A stretch of DNA of 64,000 nucleotides, taken from assembly GCA_007026445.1 (NCBI GenBank), contig VDMD01000043.1, positions 171,851-235,850 on the forward strand, in the 5' to 3' direction. This document shows, piece by piece, positions 10,464 through 21,342 of this stretch; the first letter of the stretch is position 1; every line of letters starts with the position of its first letter. The stretch comes from Schizophyllum amplum. Taxonomy: Eukaryota; Basidiomycota; Agaricomycetes; Agaricales; Schizophyllaceae. The translations under genes and the position numbers were made by a program. The notes under the pieces were generated by a model. The model was not told the DNA's origin. It saw nothing but the letters and a program-made list of their open reading frames with translations, and ran no database searches.

Positions 10464-13134
10464 TCACGCCCCAATCTGCATCACGCCCTTCACCAACACG
10501 AACCGCTTCGTCACCCCCAGCACCGGGAGCGCCTCCTTGAACATCGCGTGCAGCTCCTCCTTCTTCCAACCCCCGAGCCTGTCTTCGATTTGCGCCCCGC
10601 CCCCCGCCTGCGCCCCACCCCCCAGCCTGCCCTGCTCTCCGCCCCCCGCCTTCCCATCGCCCCCCAGCACCGCGATCGCGCCGAACGTGCCCAGACCCGC
10701 GGCCTCGAAGGCAGGGAGGAGGCCGGAGAGGTCGTGCGCGAGCGACGCCAGAAACTCGGTCGCAGGCAGCGTCCGGATATCCGGATTCGCGTCGAGGATG
10801 GTCTACGGAGAGGGTTAGCACGCAGGGTCTCACAGGTAGTTTCTTAGGAAAGAGAGCATTGATGCGCAAAAGCGAGAAAAAAGAAAAGAAAGAAAAAAAA
10901 GGAATTCGGATACTAGACGTAGACCCGGGCGCGATGCTGCCAGAGGAAGACAGGTGGAAGGAAGACATTTCCGGAGATGCGCACCTTCCTCCCACTCTTC
11001 CGTACAGTACCGTCCAGGTCGCTGGCGCTCATGCCGCGCACAAGCACCCAGCGGTCGACCACCGGCAGTTGAGGTACCGCCTGCTTCAGCATCGCGTGCA
11101 GATCCTCCGCCGTCCACTCCCGAAGCCTCGCAACCACCGACGTGCTCGCCAGACCAGCGTCCGCCAGCAGCGCCGCCCGCGGTGACAGATCGTGATCAAG
11201 CGCGGCGAGGAACGCCTGCCCGAAATCAGGTCCCCCAGTCTCGTCGCCCGCAGAGGCAACGTTTTCGTCGCCCGCAGAGACACCGTTTTCGTCGCCACCA
11301 GGCTCCTGCGCAGGATCTTGCAGTATCGGCTTCCACGAGTCTACCGGCTTCCCCGAGTCCATATCCTGCCGAAGGCGATACAGGCCATGTACGAGAACGA
11401 AGCGCGGGATCGCCTTAAGCGACGGCACGGCCTCCTCGAACAACGCCCGCGTCTCCTCCATCGTCCAGCTCGTGACGATGAAGAACGCGTAGACCGTGTC
11501 CAGACCCGCCGCTGAAATACGCGGCAGAATGTCCGGCGAGAGGTCAATGCTAGGAGACACCAGAAAGGTGCGTATGGACGCTTGCCACGCGCCGTCGGAG
11601 TCCGCGTCGTGCGCTTTCTGTTGTCGAGAAGGGTCAGTGAAGTGAGAGGGTCAATGAAGTTGGTTCGATAGATATAGAAGAAAATGCTCAACTCTGGCAC
11701 ACATACCTTGATTTCACTGGGCGCTATTGTTCCATCTGCGTCCATCTCACGCATTCCACGGACGAGGACCCATCGCTCGAGCACGGACAGCGTGGGGGCC
11801 GCCTCCCTGAGTAGTTCGTGAAGCTCGTCTGCTAATTCATCGCGCACTGCGAGGACTCCCTCCACACAGCCGAGGTCGCAGGCTGCGAGGTCGTCGTAGA
11901 AGCGCGAGAGATCGACGTCGAGATTGGCGAGGAATGTATCGATGAAGACGGATCGGGCGTCCTCTGTCGGGGCGGCGGGCGTTTGGACTCCTGGCGAAGT
12001 TGTCGCTGCAGCGCTCGAGAAAGACGCGGGGGTACGAGACATGGGGACAGCGCCCCGTATCGTCGTCGCTGTGGGCGATATTGGTGAGGGGGAGCTGGTC
12101 GGAAGTGGTTTCGACTTCGCTGAAGGCAGTCCCGTGGTGGTCCCGAAGAGAGTCCTGGGCGGAGCGGATACCGAGTCGAGAGCGCCAGGCTTCCGCGGGA
12201 GGGCCGGCTTTCCCTTGGTGAGCGAGGCAGCGCCACCGCCGTCGCCAGCTGCTGCCTTGACGGGAGCGCTGGCCGAGGTATCGTCGGGCACCTGGACTGC
12301 TTTCTTGAACCTTGCAGGCGCTGATATGACACGTGCGCTTGAGGAGTCTTCTGCATGCGCCGCCTTCTCCGAACGCCTGGCCGGGATCCGCACAACAATG
12401 GCTTCGGGCTGATGGAGGTCATGTCGATACGCATCATCGTGTGTGTGCGCAAAACAAAAACCTACCTCCGCGTACGTCCAATGAGGCCGCTTTCGCTTCT
12501 CCGAACGAGGACTGACGGTGCTGTTGGCGTTGTCGGCAGACTCCGGGTCTACGCCGCCTTCGTCCTCGGACTACCATCGCATTCTCGTCAGCGACAAGTA
12601 ACGGACATCTCAGAAGGGAACTTGCCACGCGTTTCCGCTTCTTTAATTTCAATGTTTTGTAAAGAGGAGGATATTTCTTCGTGAACGCGCTATCAACGTG
12701 CAGATAGTCATCGGCTTCGTCGTCGGGGTCGCTCTTGGTATTGTCGATGACATTTTTGACGGTGGTGACGCATACGTCCGCAAGAGCGGCTATCTTGTTG
12801 CGAGAGCAGCCGTGGGCGTTCATGATGCGAATCTGCGCGCGATCTGCACGAGACAAGTCTGGACGCAGGCGTCAACGGTACTAAATCGGACTTGTGAAGG
12901 CGAGAACGTCTCACGTTTTCGACTCTTTCGCCGCTTTCGCCCTGATATGGTGCGAGGCGCAGCCAAAGTAGAGAGATCGCCCGCAGTGGGGTCGCCGTTT
13001 TCCGAGCCCGCATACTCTTCTTCAGATAGTTCGTCTTCTGCCAATCTGGGAGCATGGTCAAACAAGTCGCGAATATACTTGGGAATCGTGTAGAGAGGAG
13101 AAAAGTTCACGAACAGTTGACCTTCGTTGCGCAT
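10464..13134 (-). CDS. HTH domain fused to four tandem modules
   Basis: I did not recognise this as a named family. Six exons join in frame: 12915-13134, 12629-12858, 12466-12570, 11707-12408, 10985-11617 and 10464-10802 (742 residues). Introns are 56, 58, 57, 89 and 182 nt with GT...AG ends and mostly clear branch points. Exon 1 is acidic (DELSEEEYAGSE) and then basic (GRKRRKSRK). Exon 2 has a helix-turn-helix resembling transposase/recombinase HTHs (RAQIRIMNAHGCSRNKIAAL, then TTVKNVID). A Pro/Ser/Thr-rich disordered linker fills most of exon 4. Four related modules of about 80-90 residues follow: end of exon 4, first and second halves of exon 5, and exon 6. Their shared pattern is FL..L..DLS, a Gly-containing turn, W..E.LH.ML.EA.P.L and R.VLVRGM, which recalls SAM-like helical bundles (inference only). 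Likely a nuclear DNA-binding protein. The ATG at 13134 is the first in frame. Module 4 carries a Gly-rich insertion. Confidence 0.7.
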
Positions 13135-13545
13135 GCTGATCGTTACTTTATCAAGCCTCAAGAAGACAGAGTTAGGAATAAGCAGCAGTTTCGCAATGGT
13201 GTCATTGTCGTTGACTATTTGGCGTTGTTTTTCACGCAGTAATATTGTCTCCCACCCCTATGTTTTATCACGCGCCTTCATCTCTGCCAGTCATGGTCAT
13301 CCCGCGGGCGGCACTGCTAAGTAAAGACTCTCTCTGCCTTGCACGAGACGGTATCCCAGCTCATCGGGGACCTTACTGAGGCAGAGGTCACAACCTTCAA
13401 TAAGACACGAGCTGCAATCGGGGACCACTGGCTGTCGCTCAGCTCATCCACATACTCTTCTTCTACGGAGCCGGTGCCGAAGCAGACCATCCCAAGTAGT
13501 CAGGCGCGTTCATGAATTTAGGAAATGGCCACACAGCTATATACT
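13135..13545. other. Intergenic, promoter of the HTH gene
   Basis: There is no gene between the HTH gene start and the BTB-5 stop. The 5' region of the HTH gene and the 3' UTR of BTB-5 are expected here. No TATA box is evident. Confidence 0.4.
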
Positions 13546-14612
13546 TTACAAGAAGCTCGTAAAGGTCCCACACGTCTTGACCTTGCACCTGGCAAACTCG
13601 TCCCTGAGACTTTCAAGGTACTCCGTGCAGTAGTCACAGCCACGCACGCGTCGCAGAGTATCATACGTTACCACCGCATCGTGCGAGTGCACCAGTCTCG
13701 ACGGTGCATCCTGGATCGAATGTAGTGTACTCATAATCTTCTCGTTGATGTCCAGCCACGTCGATTCCCGCTGGTCGCCAAGCCCGCAGGGTTCACCGGG
13801 CTCTGGGCCCTGACAGCCACCCATGCAGTAGTTCTCCACGTCATCGTCGGTGAAGTGGCGGATATCACGGTAGTCGGCATGCCAAGTGATACGCAGCATA
13901 CGCTGTAACTCTTGCTGGTACTGGTCGTTGAAGACGCCCTATGACTCCGTGTGTGAGTTGTTATATGGATTGGACTGCACGAGGAGCTCACCCAAGCAAC
14001 CAGCATCGGCACCGGCAGAATTTCCTGCATAGTACGGAAGCTCGTGCCGATAGTGTACGGAGCCACGACGTCGAGGATGTCGCGATGGTTGTACTTCGCG
14101 GCGTACCGCATCACTTCGACCGGATGCTTCTTGGCCTGGCCTCTGCAAAAAACGGAGATCAGTCAATTGTCAACGTAGCGGCGTGGATAATTAAATCGAT
14201 ATCCCACAAGGTAAACGGGTCACGCACTTCATATGAGCATGGCACACTGCCATGGCCGAGTACACCAGATACTTCTCCGCCGCCTCCGCCAGCGCCGCGG
14301 CGGTCTCAAACCGCACGGTATCGAGGTCAATGTGTACCTCGCAGTACGCGAAGCGGAAGAGGAGCTCGAGGGTAGCGGCGTCCTCAGACAGCGCGACGGG
14401 CTCCGTTGGCGACGAGGGCACCTCGCTTGACGGCGGCATGAAGTCGGCGGCCCGCTCGAGCTTGGCGCGCTCGACGTGGAAGGTCGTTCCATCACAGGAG
14501 ACGAAGGCGATGGTGGACTGTGTAGACTCGGAGACTGCGCGTGGTTGTTAGGCAGGCTGCCGGCGTTTATAAATTGAGACGTACATTTCTCGTGGATTTT
14601 TGGGAGGGACAT
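13546..14612 (-). CDS. BTB-5: BTB/POZ protein
   Basis: Reference entry for the array. Exons are 14585-14612, 14228-14534, 13992-14142 and 13546-13938 (292 residues). All ten intact members have a tiny exon 1, a BTB exon of 304-307 nt, a third exon usually 151 nt, and a variable last exon, with introns in phases 1, 2 and 0. The BTB exon shows the N-terminal strand/helix (CDGTTFHVERAKLERAADF) and the region after the FRFAYCEV strand (LAEAAEKYLVYSAMAVCHAH). Exon 3 is the family's YAAKYNHRDILDVVAPYTIG block. The last exon holds a C-x2-C pair (GCDYC) and ends FTSFL. BTB proteins commonly bind cullin-3 as substrate adaptors; that role is inferred. Here the last exon lacks the EETW...ALL motif of its neighbours in recognisable form, so it is a divergent member. 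Confidence 0.85.
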
Positions 14613-14896
14613 GGTGACGATGTTGAGCGTGCGTGAGATATCGAGAATGTCTACACCGTGCAGCGAGTCCGACGCCAGTAGCTCGCAACGAGGTTGTGCC
14701 AGGTCGGTTTGTCGTGAAGGAAGGAAGCAAGACGCGTATTGCCAAATGGGCCACGCGCACTTTATGGCCGGTCGCTATGACAATCCGAGATAAGCATTGT
14801 TGTCGACCACGTGCCATCGTCGAGCGCGACGCGGCAAGCAGGGAACGCAGAACAAGCTGGAATGAACATCGACTGCAAGGGTACACAAGGACATGC
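14613..14896. other. Short intergenic region
   Basis: This region contains the 5' flank of BTB-5 and the 3' flank of BTB-6. No feature is recognised. Confidence 0.4.
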
Positions 14897-15926
14897 CTAC
14901 AGAAACGTCGTAAAGGCCTTCACATCCTCAACCTGCCTTGCCAGCTTCGCCTTCCAACCCCGCAACGTCTTATCGCAGTACTTGCAGTACTCCACGCTGT
15001 ACAGCATCTCAGGCGTGAAGACCCGGTCCAAATCCAACAGCGCACGCCCACCGGAGGTCAGCAATGCGTGCGTCACCTCGCGGCTAAGCCAGCTCCATGT
15101 CTCCTCCTCGTCGGCCTCGAGGCCACAGGGTTGCACAACGTATTCCTCGCGATCTTCGTCGGGCTCCTCGTGGTCGCGCCGGGTGGCAGTGCGCTTGTAA
15201 TTAAGGAAATCGGTGCAGTGCTGCGCAATTTGCTGGTAGGCGTCGTTGAAGGTGACCTGCGCGAAGGTAAGTTCAGTCCGAGGATGGGGACGTAAAAGGT
15301 AAGTGAACGTACCCAGGGAAGTATGAAGGACGCGGGTACTCTCGACTGTATGATGTGAAGGTCGGTGCCGATGGTGTACGGCGCGGCGACATCCAGGATG
15401 TCGCGGTGGTTGTGCTTGGCGGCATACTCGAAGACACGGATCGCATGTTCCTTCGCCTGACCTCTATAGGAATGCGTGAGTATCCATCCTGCATAGACCA
15501 AGCTCGCTACGCACTTCATGTACAGATGACTGACAGTCATGGCGGAGTAGACCATGTATTTCTCCGCCGCTTCCGCCAATTGCGCGGCCCGAGAGAAGTC
15601 CACGGCATCGAGGTGCACATGTACCTCGCCGTCCACGAAGCGGAAGAGGAGGTCGAGCGTGTCTGAGTACTCGGAGAGAGGGACGGGGTCCGTGGGTGAC
15701 GAGGTGACGGTTGAGGGCGGCACGAAGTCCGCGGCGCGCTCGAGCTTCGCGCGTTCGATGTGGAAGGTCACGTTATCGTATGAGACGAACGGGATGGTGG
15801 TAGCTGTAGACGTGGAGACTGAAGACTGGTTAGATAGGGCACGAGCGAGAGGCGGATCACGCACGCACATCGTTCGGACACGCGAGGGGTGGCGTTAGGG
15901 CCGAATGTCAACGCAGGCAATGGCAT
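14897..15926 (-). CDS. BTB-6: BTB/POZ protein
   Basis: Exons are 15869-15926, 15515-15818, 15313-15463 and 14897-15256 (290 residues). Start MPLPALTFGPNATPRVSER; an in-frame ATG 11 codons upstream (MLAPLIL) is possible. The BTB exon has PFVSYDNVTFHIERAKLERA and LLFRFVDGEVHVHLDAVDF. The last exon has a charged linker (DHEEPDEDREE), VQPCGLEADEEETWSWLSRE, SGGRALLDLDRVFTPEMLYS and the Cys pair in EYCKYCDK, ending DVKAFTTFL. It is most similar to BTB-10 on the opposite strand: both carry VQPCGL, EMLYS and EYCK. Same strand as BTB-5 and BTB-7, each with its own promoter gap, so not an operon. Confidence 0.9.
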
Positions 15927-16375
15927 GGTTGAGCCAGAGAGTATCAGGGGGGCAAGCACTCGCGTGAAGATGATAAAGCAGAGACGGGAACTTATGAGGT
16001 AGAGACAAGAGAAGAATGATGTTCAGGACAAGACGCCGCCTCGTGCCCGAGCGCGAGCCGCTACTGATGAGGTAAACATATCGCTGGTGCGCTAGCGGCG
16101 GCGCTCTGTCCGCATTGGCGCCGAGAGACTGCGAGCACTCGACATCCAGGGATTGAGGTGGAAGCTCAGTCGAAGTGCTGGAGACCCAGATGGTGATCGT
16201 TGTGTTCAAGTCGCTTATTGACGGACTCCGACGCGGGCCGACCCTTCCGAGCGTCCTCCGCCGAACTTCCATCTCATTTATACACAACTGAGAATCACGA
16301 ACAGCAAGGGCAGCGAGTCATCAAGGTAATCCTACATACACTGCACCTCGGGTGCGTATACACTATGCAAGTAGC
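15927..16375. other. Intergenic between BTB-6 and BTB-7
   Basis: There is no exon with BTB or other known features. The 130-codon minus frame (15895-16287) has no domain and lacks splice context. Confidence 0.4.
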
Positions 16376-17449
16376 CTACAAGAACGTCGTAAATGGCTTG
16401 ATCTTGCCCACCTCGTCTACGATCTCGTCCCGCCACTGACGCAACGCCGCGTCGCAGCCCTCGCAACGCGCCACGCTGTGCAGCATCTCTGCCGTGAACA
16501 TCTGATACGCGTCCGGAAGCGGCCCCGCGTCCGTGCCCAACGTTGCGCGCAGGTCCATATCCGACGTGGGCCAAGCACCTATCTCGTGTCCGCGCCGCCG
16601 CTCCGCCTGAACCTGCGTATACATGTCCAGCAGCGCCCGCCCGCCGGTCTTAAGCAGTATGTGAGAGACCCTGTGGATGATCCAGGACCACGTCTCTTCC
16701 TCCTCGTCCCCGAGCTCGCATTTCGAATCGCTGTGGTCAGAAATGGGATCGGGTCCTGTACTTGCGACCTCACGCGCGATCTTCTGATATTCGTCGTTGA
16801 ACATGACCTGTGACGGCGTGTTAGAGACCGACCAGGAATATGTCGAGGAATGGAGAGAGGAGTTGGGACGTACCCAAGGAAGTAAGTGGGATGCGGGGAG
16901 CACAGACTGCATAAGAGTCAAGTCGTTGCCGATCGTATAAGGAGCAGCGGCATCGACGATATCACGCAGGTCGTGCTGAACGGCGTATTCCAAGACCTGG
17001 ATCGGATCCGTCTTATAATGGTTTCTGTGGGGAGTGAGTAACAGTGTCGCTTGCCCCAGACAGAGTACGCACTTCATATACAGACGACAGACGGACATAG
17101 CGGAGAAGACGATATATTTCTCGGCAGCTGTCGCTAGGGACGCGACCTGGTCAATCGTGAACTGGTCGAGATTGACATTGACCTCGTTGTAGACATATCG
17201 AAAGAGGAGGTCGAGCGTGACGGCGTTCTCAGAGAGGTGGACGAGTTCTGTGGGCGAGGATGCAACGCTCGAAGGTGGCGAGAAGTCCGCCGCGCGATCC
17301 AGCTTTGTGCGCTCGATGTGAAAGGTCGTGTTATCCCGCGAGACGAAGGCAATGGTAGTGGGCGTGGACGTGGCGACTGAGCGCGATCATCAGTAAAGTC
17401 GCGCGTAGCTGATGAGGGACGTACATCTGCTGGAGACCACATTGGGCAT
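16376..17449 (-). CDS. BTB-7: BTB/POZ protein
   Basis: Exons are 17425-17449, 17073-17376, 16874-17024 and 16376-16807 (303 residues). The eight-codon exon 1 reads MPNVVSSR. BTB exon: AFVSRDNTTFHIERTKLDRA, LLFRYVYNEVNVNLDQF and AAEKYIVFSAMSVCRLYMK. The last exon has EEETWSWIIHRVSHILLKTG and an extra 30-residue segment between ALLDMY and the QMFTAEMLHS motif (ERRRGHEIGAW... TLGTDAGPLPDAY), then EGCEGCDAALRQWR and the end GKIKPFTTFL. BTB-9 on the other strand shares the short exon 1, the FSAMSVCRLYMK string and an insertion at the same place, so the two are a duplicated pair. Confidence 0.9.
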
Positions 17450-18020
17450 GGCGAGCGAGTCTTTGGGGGCGGAGGGTGTCGAGGGGATAGCCTATCAGGA
17501 TGAGGGGAGAGAGAAAGAACCAAAGGCCATCAGCTAGCAGCCGCCGTTGAATGCATTTTATCCCGGGGTCTAGTCATGCTCTCGGAGGTGAGCATGAGTA
17601 TTTGCTAAGTCGGCGGCTTTGACTCTGAAAAGTTGAAGATGAACATCGGGAGACCGTCAAACGCTGAACGTTGCAGACGCTTTGCCTTTGTTGTTCAGTC
17701 ACCCCGATCACAGTTCGTCGCAGGTTCGACGTTCGTCCCTTACCATCATCTCCTCACCGTGTATTCAGACTTCATGCAAACGGAACCGTCGAAAGGCTTC
17801 CAATCTGTACGGTGCGCGCAGGGGGACTGGGTACGCAGCTTCATTGGCTTTTTTGTTGAAGCTGATATCGACGAATCTTGCAGCACCTGGTCAGCGAGCG
17901 ATAATCTCAGAAGCTCGCGCACGCGACCTGTATAAAGGCGATCCAGCATGAGGCAGCCGTCTAGCAAGCCTTTGTCCTCTCCATACCCTCATCGTCGACC
18001 TCCACCATTCTACGCGAACG
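17450..18020. other. Divergent promoter region of BTB-7 and BTB-8
   Basis: This 571-base gap separates two head-to-head BTB genes and is the point where array orientation flips. It contains a TATA box at 17931 on the plus strand. Small open frames (17633-17967) have no recognisable features. Confidence 0.5.
17931..17937 (+). promoter_or_regulatory. TATA box of BTB-8
   Basis: TATAAAG lies 84 bases before the BTB-8 ATG at 18021, a plausible core-promoter position with a short 5' UTR. I infer it from sequence and position only. Confidence 0.5.
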
Positions 18021-19097
18021 ATGGCTGCACCTGTGAACGCGCCGGCGCCTGTCAAGGTCTCTGAACGATGTACGTGTCCTCCATCGCCTCCTGTACTCAT
18101 ACTGACCGACGCGTTCAGTTTCTTCGAAGACGGCGTCTACCGTAACCTTTGTCTCATGCGACAACACGCGCTTCTACATCGAGCGCGAGAAGCTCGATCG
18201 CGCCGCGGACTTCGTGCCCCCACAAGACCTCGTCATCTCACCCACGGAGCTCGTTCCCCTCACCGAGGACGCCACGACGCTCGACCTCCTCTTCCGCTTC
18301 GTCAACTGCGAGGTGTACGTCAATCTCGACGTGATCCCATTCAAGGATGTCGCGCGGCTCGCGGAGGCGGCCGACAAGTACCTGGTGTACTCCGCGATGG
18401 CGGTATGTCATATCTACATGAAGTGCGTATGTCCCTTTGTCGCGCGAGACACTATACTCATGTCCTTCTTACAGAGTCCAACACAAAGCGCATCCCCTCG
18501 AAGTCATGCAATACGCGGCGCGACACGAACATCACGATATTCTCGACGCCGCCGCGCCGTACACCATTGGCAGTGATCTACGTACGATGTTCAAGTACTT
18601 CTCACCGTCCTACGTGATTTCCTGGGTACGCTCCCCTTCCACGCCCCCTACTGTTCTACCTGTCACTTTCCCGCGCCCTCTCCTCCCTCATACGCATTAC
18701 TAACCGCCCGCTACAGGTCCTCTTCAACGACAAATACCAACAACTCGCCCGGCGCGTCGCCAGCGAGCTACCCAAGCGCGACGCACATCACTGGGACGCC
18801 AATTTCCAGAACTACCACTGCGCGCTCGACGACGAGGCCTCGGAGCCTGGATTTCCGCCCGGAGGGACGTGGATCTGGATCCAGCGCGAGGTCTCGCATG
18901 CGCTGATCACTACGGGCGGTCGCGCGCTGCTCGCACTGGACACGGTGTTCACGCCCGAGATGACGCACACGCTGAAGTGCTGCGAGGGGTGCCGAACGGC
19001 GTTTCGGGACTGGCGTATGTCGGTCGTGGCGGACGTGGGGGAGATCAAGGCGTTCACGACGTTTCTCAACTTGAGCGACATGACGTTGTTCAAGTAG
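18021..19097 (+). CDS. BTB-8: BTB/POZ protein
   Basis: Exons are 18021-18069, 18119-18422, 18475-18625 and 18717-19097 (294 residues). Exon 1 is MAAPVNAPAPVKVSER. BTB exon: TFVSCDNTRFYIEREKLDRA, LLFRFVNCEVYVNLDVIPF and YLVYSAMAVCHIYMK. Intron 3 is long for the family (91 nt). The last exon has WIWIQREVSHALITTGGRAL and KCCEGCRTAFRDW. The usual terminal FTTFL is followed by 11 more residues (NLSDMTLFK ending), so the stop has moved. The YLVYSAMAVCH string is shared only with BTB-5, suggesting those two are closest. Head-to-head with BTB-7. Confidence 0.9.
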
Positions 19098-19871
19098 GTA
19101 GTACGACGTGCTTGTAGTAATGTAAAGTACGAGGTTCTGCAGCGCTCTTGTAATGACTCCGTGGCACATTTGTAGCATTAGCTTAGATCACGGAAATCTT
19201 CCTGTATGTACATCAATCGGCAGCAGCTACAGCAGGCTGCAGCGAGCATGGACCAATTTACGAAGGCTGCGGACGGTCGGCCCGCCCGTTCCGTCCGCCC
19301 ATCATCCTTGAATTCGACAGCCATCATCTTTCGAAGGGCACGACCGCCTCTCGAAGAACGTTCAGCGTTATTTCAATGTCTTGGAAGGCAAACGCTACCC
19401 ATCTCTCTCCTGTATGGACAAATCTCTGCAGCGCCTGGACCATGTGATGCCGCAATGCGAACGGGCGACTAGACAACAAATCCAAACCTGCGCAGTCCAA
19501 CGTTCGGCTTTCACTCAACCGCGACGTGCATCTTCCCGAGGTCATCCTCAGTGGCAGCATTCAGTCATGCTCGGCATCGTCAATAACGCATCGCTCAAGC
19601 GCAGGATGGTATCTGCCGAGTCATACATCAATCCTGGCTGAGCGTTTGCGCCATAAGGAATTGGAAGGACTTGGTGCGCTCCAGTCGCTCTGGGGAACGC
19701 TCAGTAAATGCTCATGCTCTGGCACAGATATCCTATTCAGCTCCTGGTTGATTGAACTGCACCCCTCCTCCGCTTTCGCGAACGACCGCCTGGGGCACGA
19801 GGGCCCCAGGATCTCGTCTTCAACCCACATCATCGCTACCACATATCTCTGCCTCCGAACCGTCGTTCACC
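19098..19871. other. Intergenic, 0.77 kb, no convincing gene
   Basis: Two minus-strand frames (19324-19560 and 19621-19842) read MVQALQRFVHTGERWVAFAF and similar, which could be a relic, but they are in different frames, have no start-to-stop model and no domain I recognise. Confidence 0.4.
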
Positions 19872-21021
19872 ATGTCGAGCACGGTCTCGAGCAGATGTGC
19901 GTCCCTCTCCAGCTATGCGCGACCTGACTGATCACCGCGCTCAGTCGCCGCGACCACGCCCACCACCATTGCGTTCGTCTCACGGGATAACACGACCTTT
20001 CACATCGAACGCGCCAAACTCGATCGCGCCGCGGACTTCTCCCCACCTTCAAGCATCGCATCCGCGCCCACAGAGCTCGTCCGCCTGACCGAACACTCGC
20101 GCACGCTCGACCTCCTCTTCCGCTACGTCTACTGCGACGTCACCATCGATCTCGACCAGTACACGTTCAACGATATGAGTCTGCTCGCAGAGGCTGCGGA
20201 CAAATATCTGGTGTTCTCCGCGATGTCTGTATGCCGTCTCTACATGAAGTACGTACTCTCAGAGGTCGAGGGACGCGATAGCTCACTTATTGACTTGCGC
20301 TCAGAGGTCAGTATATGGCGCATCCGATCGAAGTCATGATCTACGCCGTCAAGCACGACCACCGCGACATCCTCGACGTCGCCGCCCCATACACGATCGG
20401 CAACGACCTAGCTTTCATCAAGACCATCCTTCCCGCATCCCATGTCCCTGCCTGGGTACGTCTCGCAACCTCCCCGCTTCCATCATGTATCGCCGCTCTC
20501 CAACAAGTATCCCCGTCTTCTGACAAGGCTCCCCGCAGGTCCAATTCAACGACGAATACCAGAGCATCGCCCGTGGCACGGAGATCGATCCCCCGAGATA
20601 CCACCCCGGCGACTCCGACGACACAAAATGCGACTTGGGGGACGAAGCCGACGAGACGTGGTCCTGGCTCACCCGCGAGGTCTCGCACACGCTGCTCAAG
20701 ACGGGCGCGCGGGCGCTGCTGGACACGTACGTGCGCGGCATGCTGGCGAGGGAGCCGGACCTCAGCGGCCTCTCGGCCATGACCGCGTGGGCCAAGGCGG
20801 CCGCGGAGGCCTTATATATGAGCTCGCGGACGGTCTCTGTGGGCTCACCTGCGGTTTGGGACGCAGGCTCACGGGCGGTCTGGGACACGGATATGGTGTT
20901 CACGGCGGAGATGCTGCGCAGCGTGCAGGGCTGTGAGGGCTGCGATGCGGCGCTGGGCGCTTGGCGGGAGGGTATCGTGGACAGTGTAGCGAAGATTCCG
21001 GGATTTACGACGTATCTGTAG
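19872..21021 (+). CDS. BTB-9: BTB/POZ protein with C-terminal insertion
   Basis: Exons are 19872-19896, 19945-20248, 20305-20455 and 20539-21021 (320 residues, the longest in the array). Exon 1 is MSSTVSSR. BTB exon: AFVSRDNTTFHIERAKLDRA, LLFRYVYCDVTIDLDQYTF and YLVFSAMSVCRLYMK. The last exon has DEADETWSWLTREVSHTLLK. Between ALLDTY and VFTAEML it carries about 50 extra residues, including an imperfect internal repeat (SPAVWDAG / SRAVWDTD). The Cys pair is in QGCEGCDAAL and the end is GFTTYL. Counterpart of BTB-7. The repeat-bearing insertion is the main individual peculiarity. Confidence 0.9.
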
Positions 21022-21333
21022 GCTGGCTCTTTACGACGTCTCTGTAGGCTCGCGCCTCGCGATGTCCAGGTAGGCGCTCGAGTCGCGTTGACGTTCGTGC
21101 GGGTGCCTCTTTGGTGATTCGTTTGAGTTGACTCCTTTGACGACGATGAACGATACGTACTAATCATCCACGACTCTAGTGTATACAATGCATGCGCCTG
21201 ACAAGCGCTGCATCGTGCAGCTAAAAACGTTGGCGGAGGGGTGGGACGATCGGCCCGCTCGTCCCGCTCGTTCCGCCCGGACCCGACTGCCGTTGACTTT
21301 AGCGACCACCGTCTTCTTCAGAATCTCAGGATG
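21022..21333. other. Spacer left of the TIR element
   Basis: Bases 21015-21075 carry an imperfect repeat of the BTB-9 3' end (ACGACGT.TCTGTAGGCT twice). Bases 21245-21295 resemble 19265-19300 (CGGCCCGC.CGT.CCG). No gene is seen. Confidence 0.4.
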
Positions 21334-21342
21334 ATGCACGAT
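21334..21342. repeat. Left 9-bp target-site duplication
   Basis: ATGCACGAT, identical to 22474-22482 at the other end of the TIR element. Confidence 0.75.

Noticed and set aside
12434..12856. Stand-alone 140-codon HTH protein
   Set aside because: It begins at TTG with no ATG and ends by reading into introns. Splicing on both sides joins it smoothly to the larger gene.
18842..19178. Antisense genes overlapping BTB exons
   Set aside because: Many minus frames over the BTB, retroelement and kinase genes arise from GC-rich codon use; none has its own domain or splice structure.
19324..19842. Minus-strand gene between BTB-8 and BTB-9
   Set aside because: Two frames offset from each other, no start, no splice sites and no recognisable domain.
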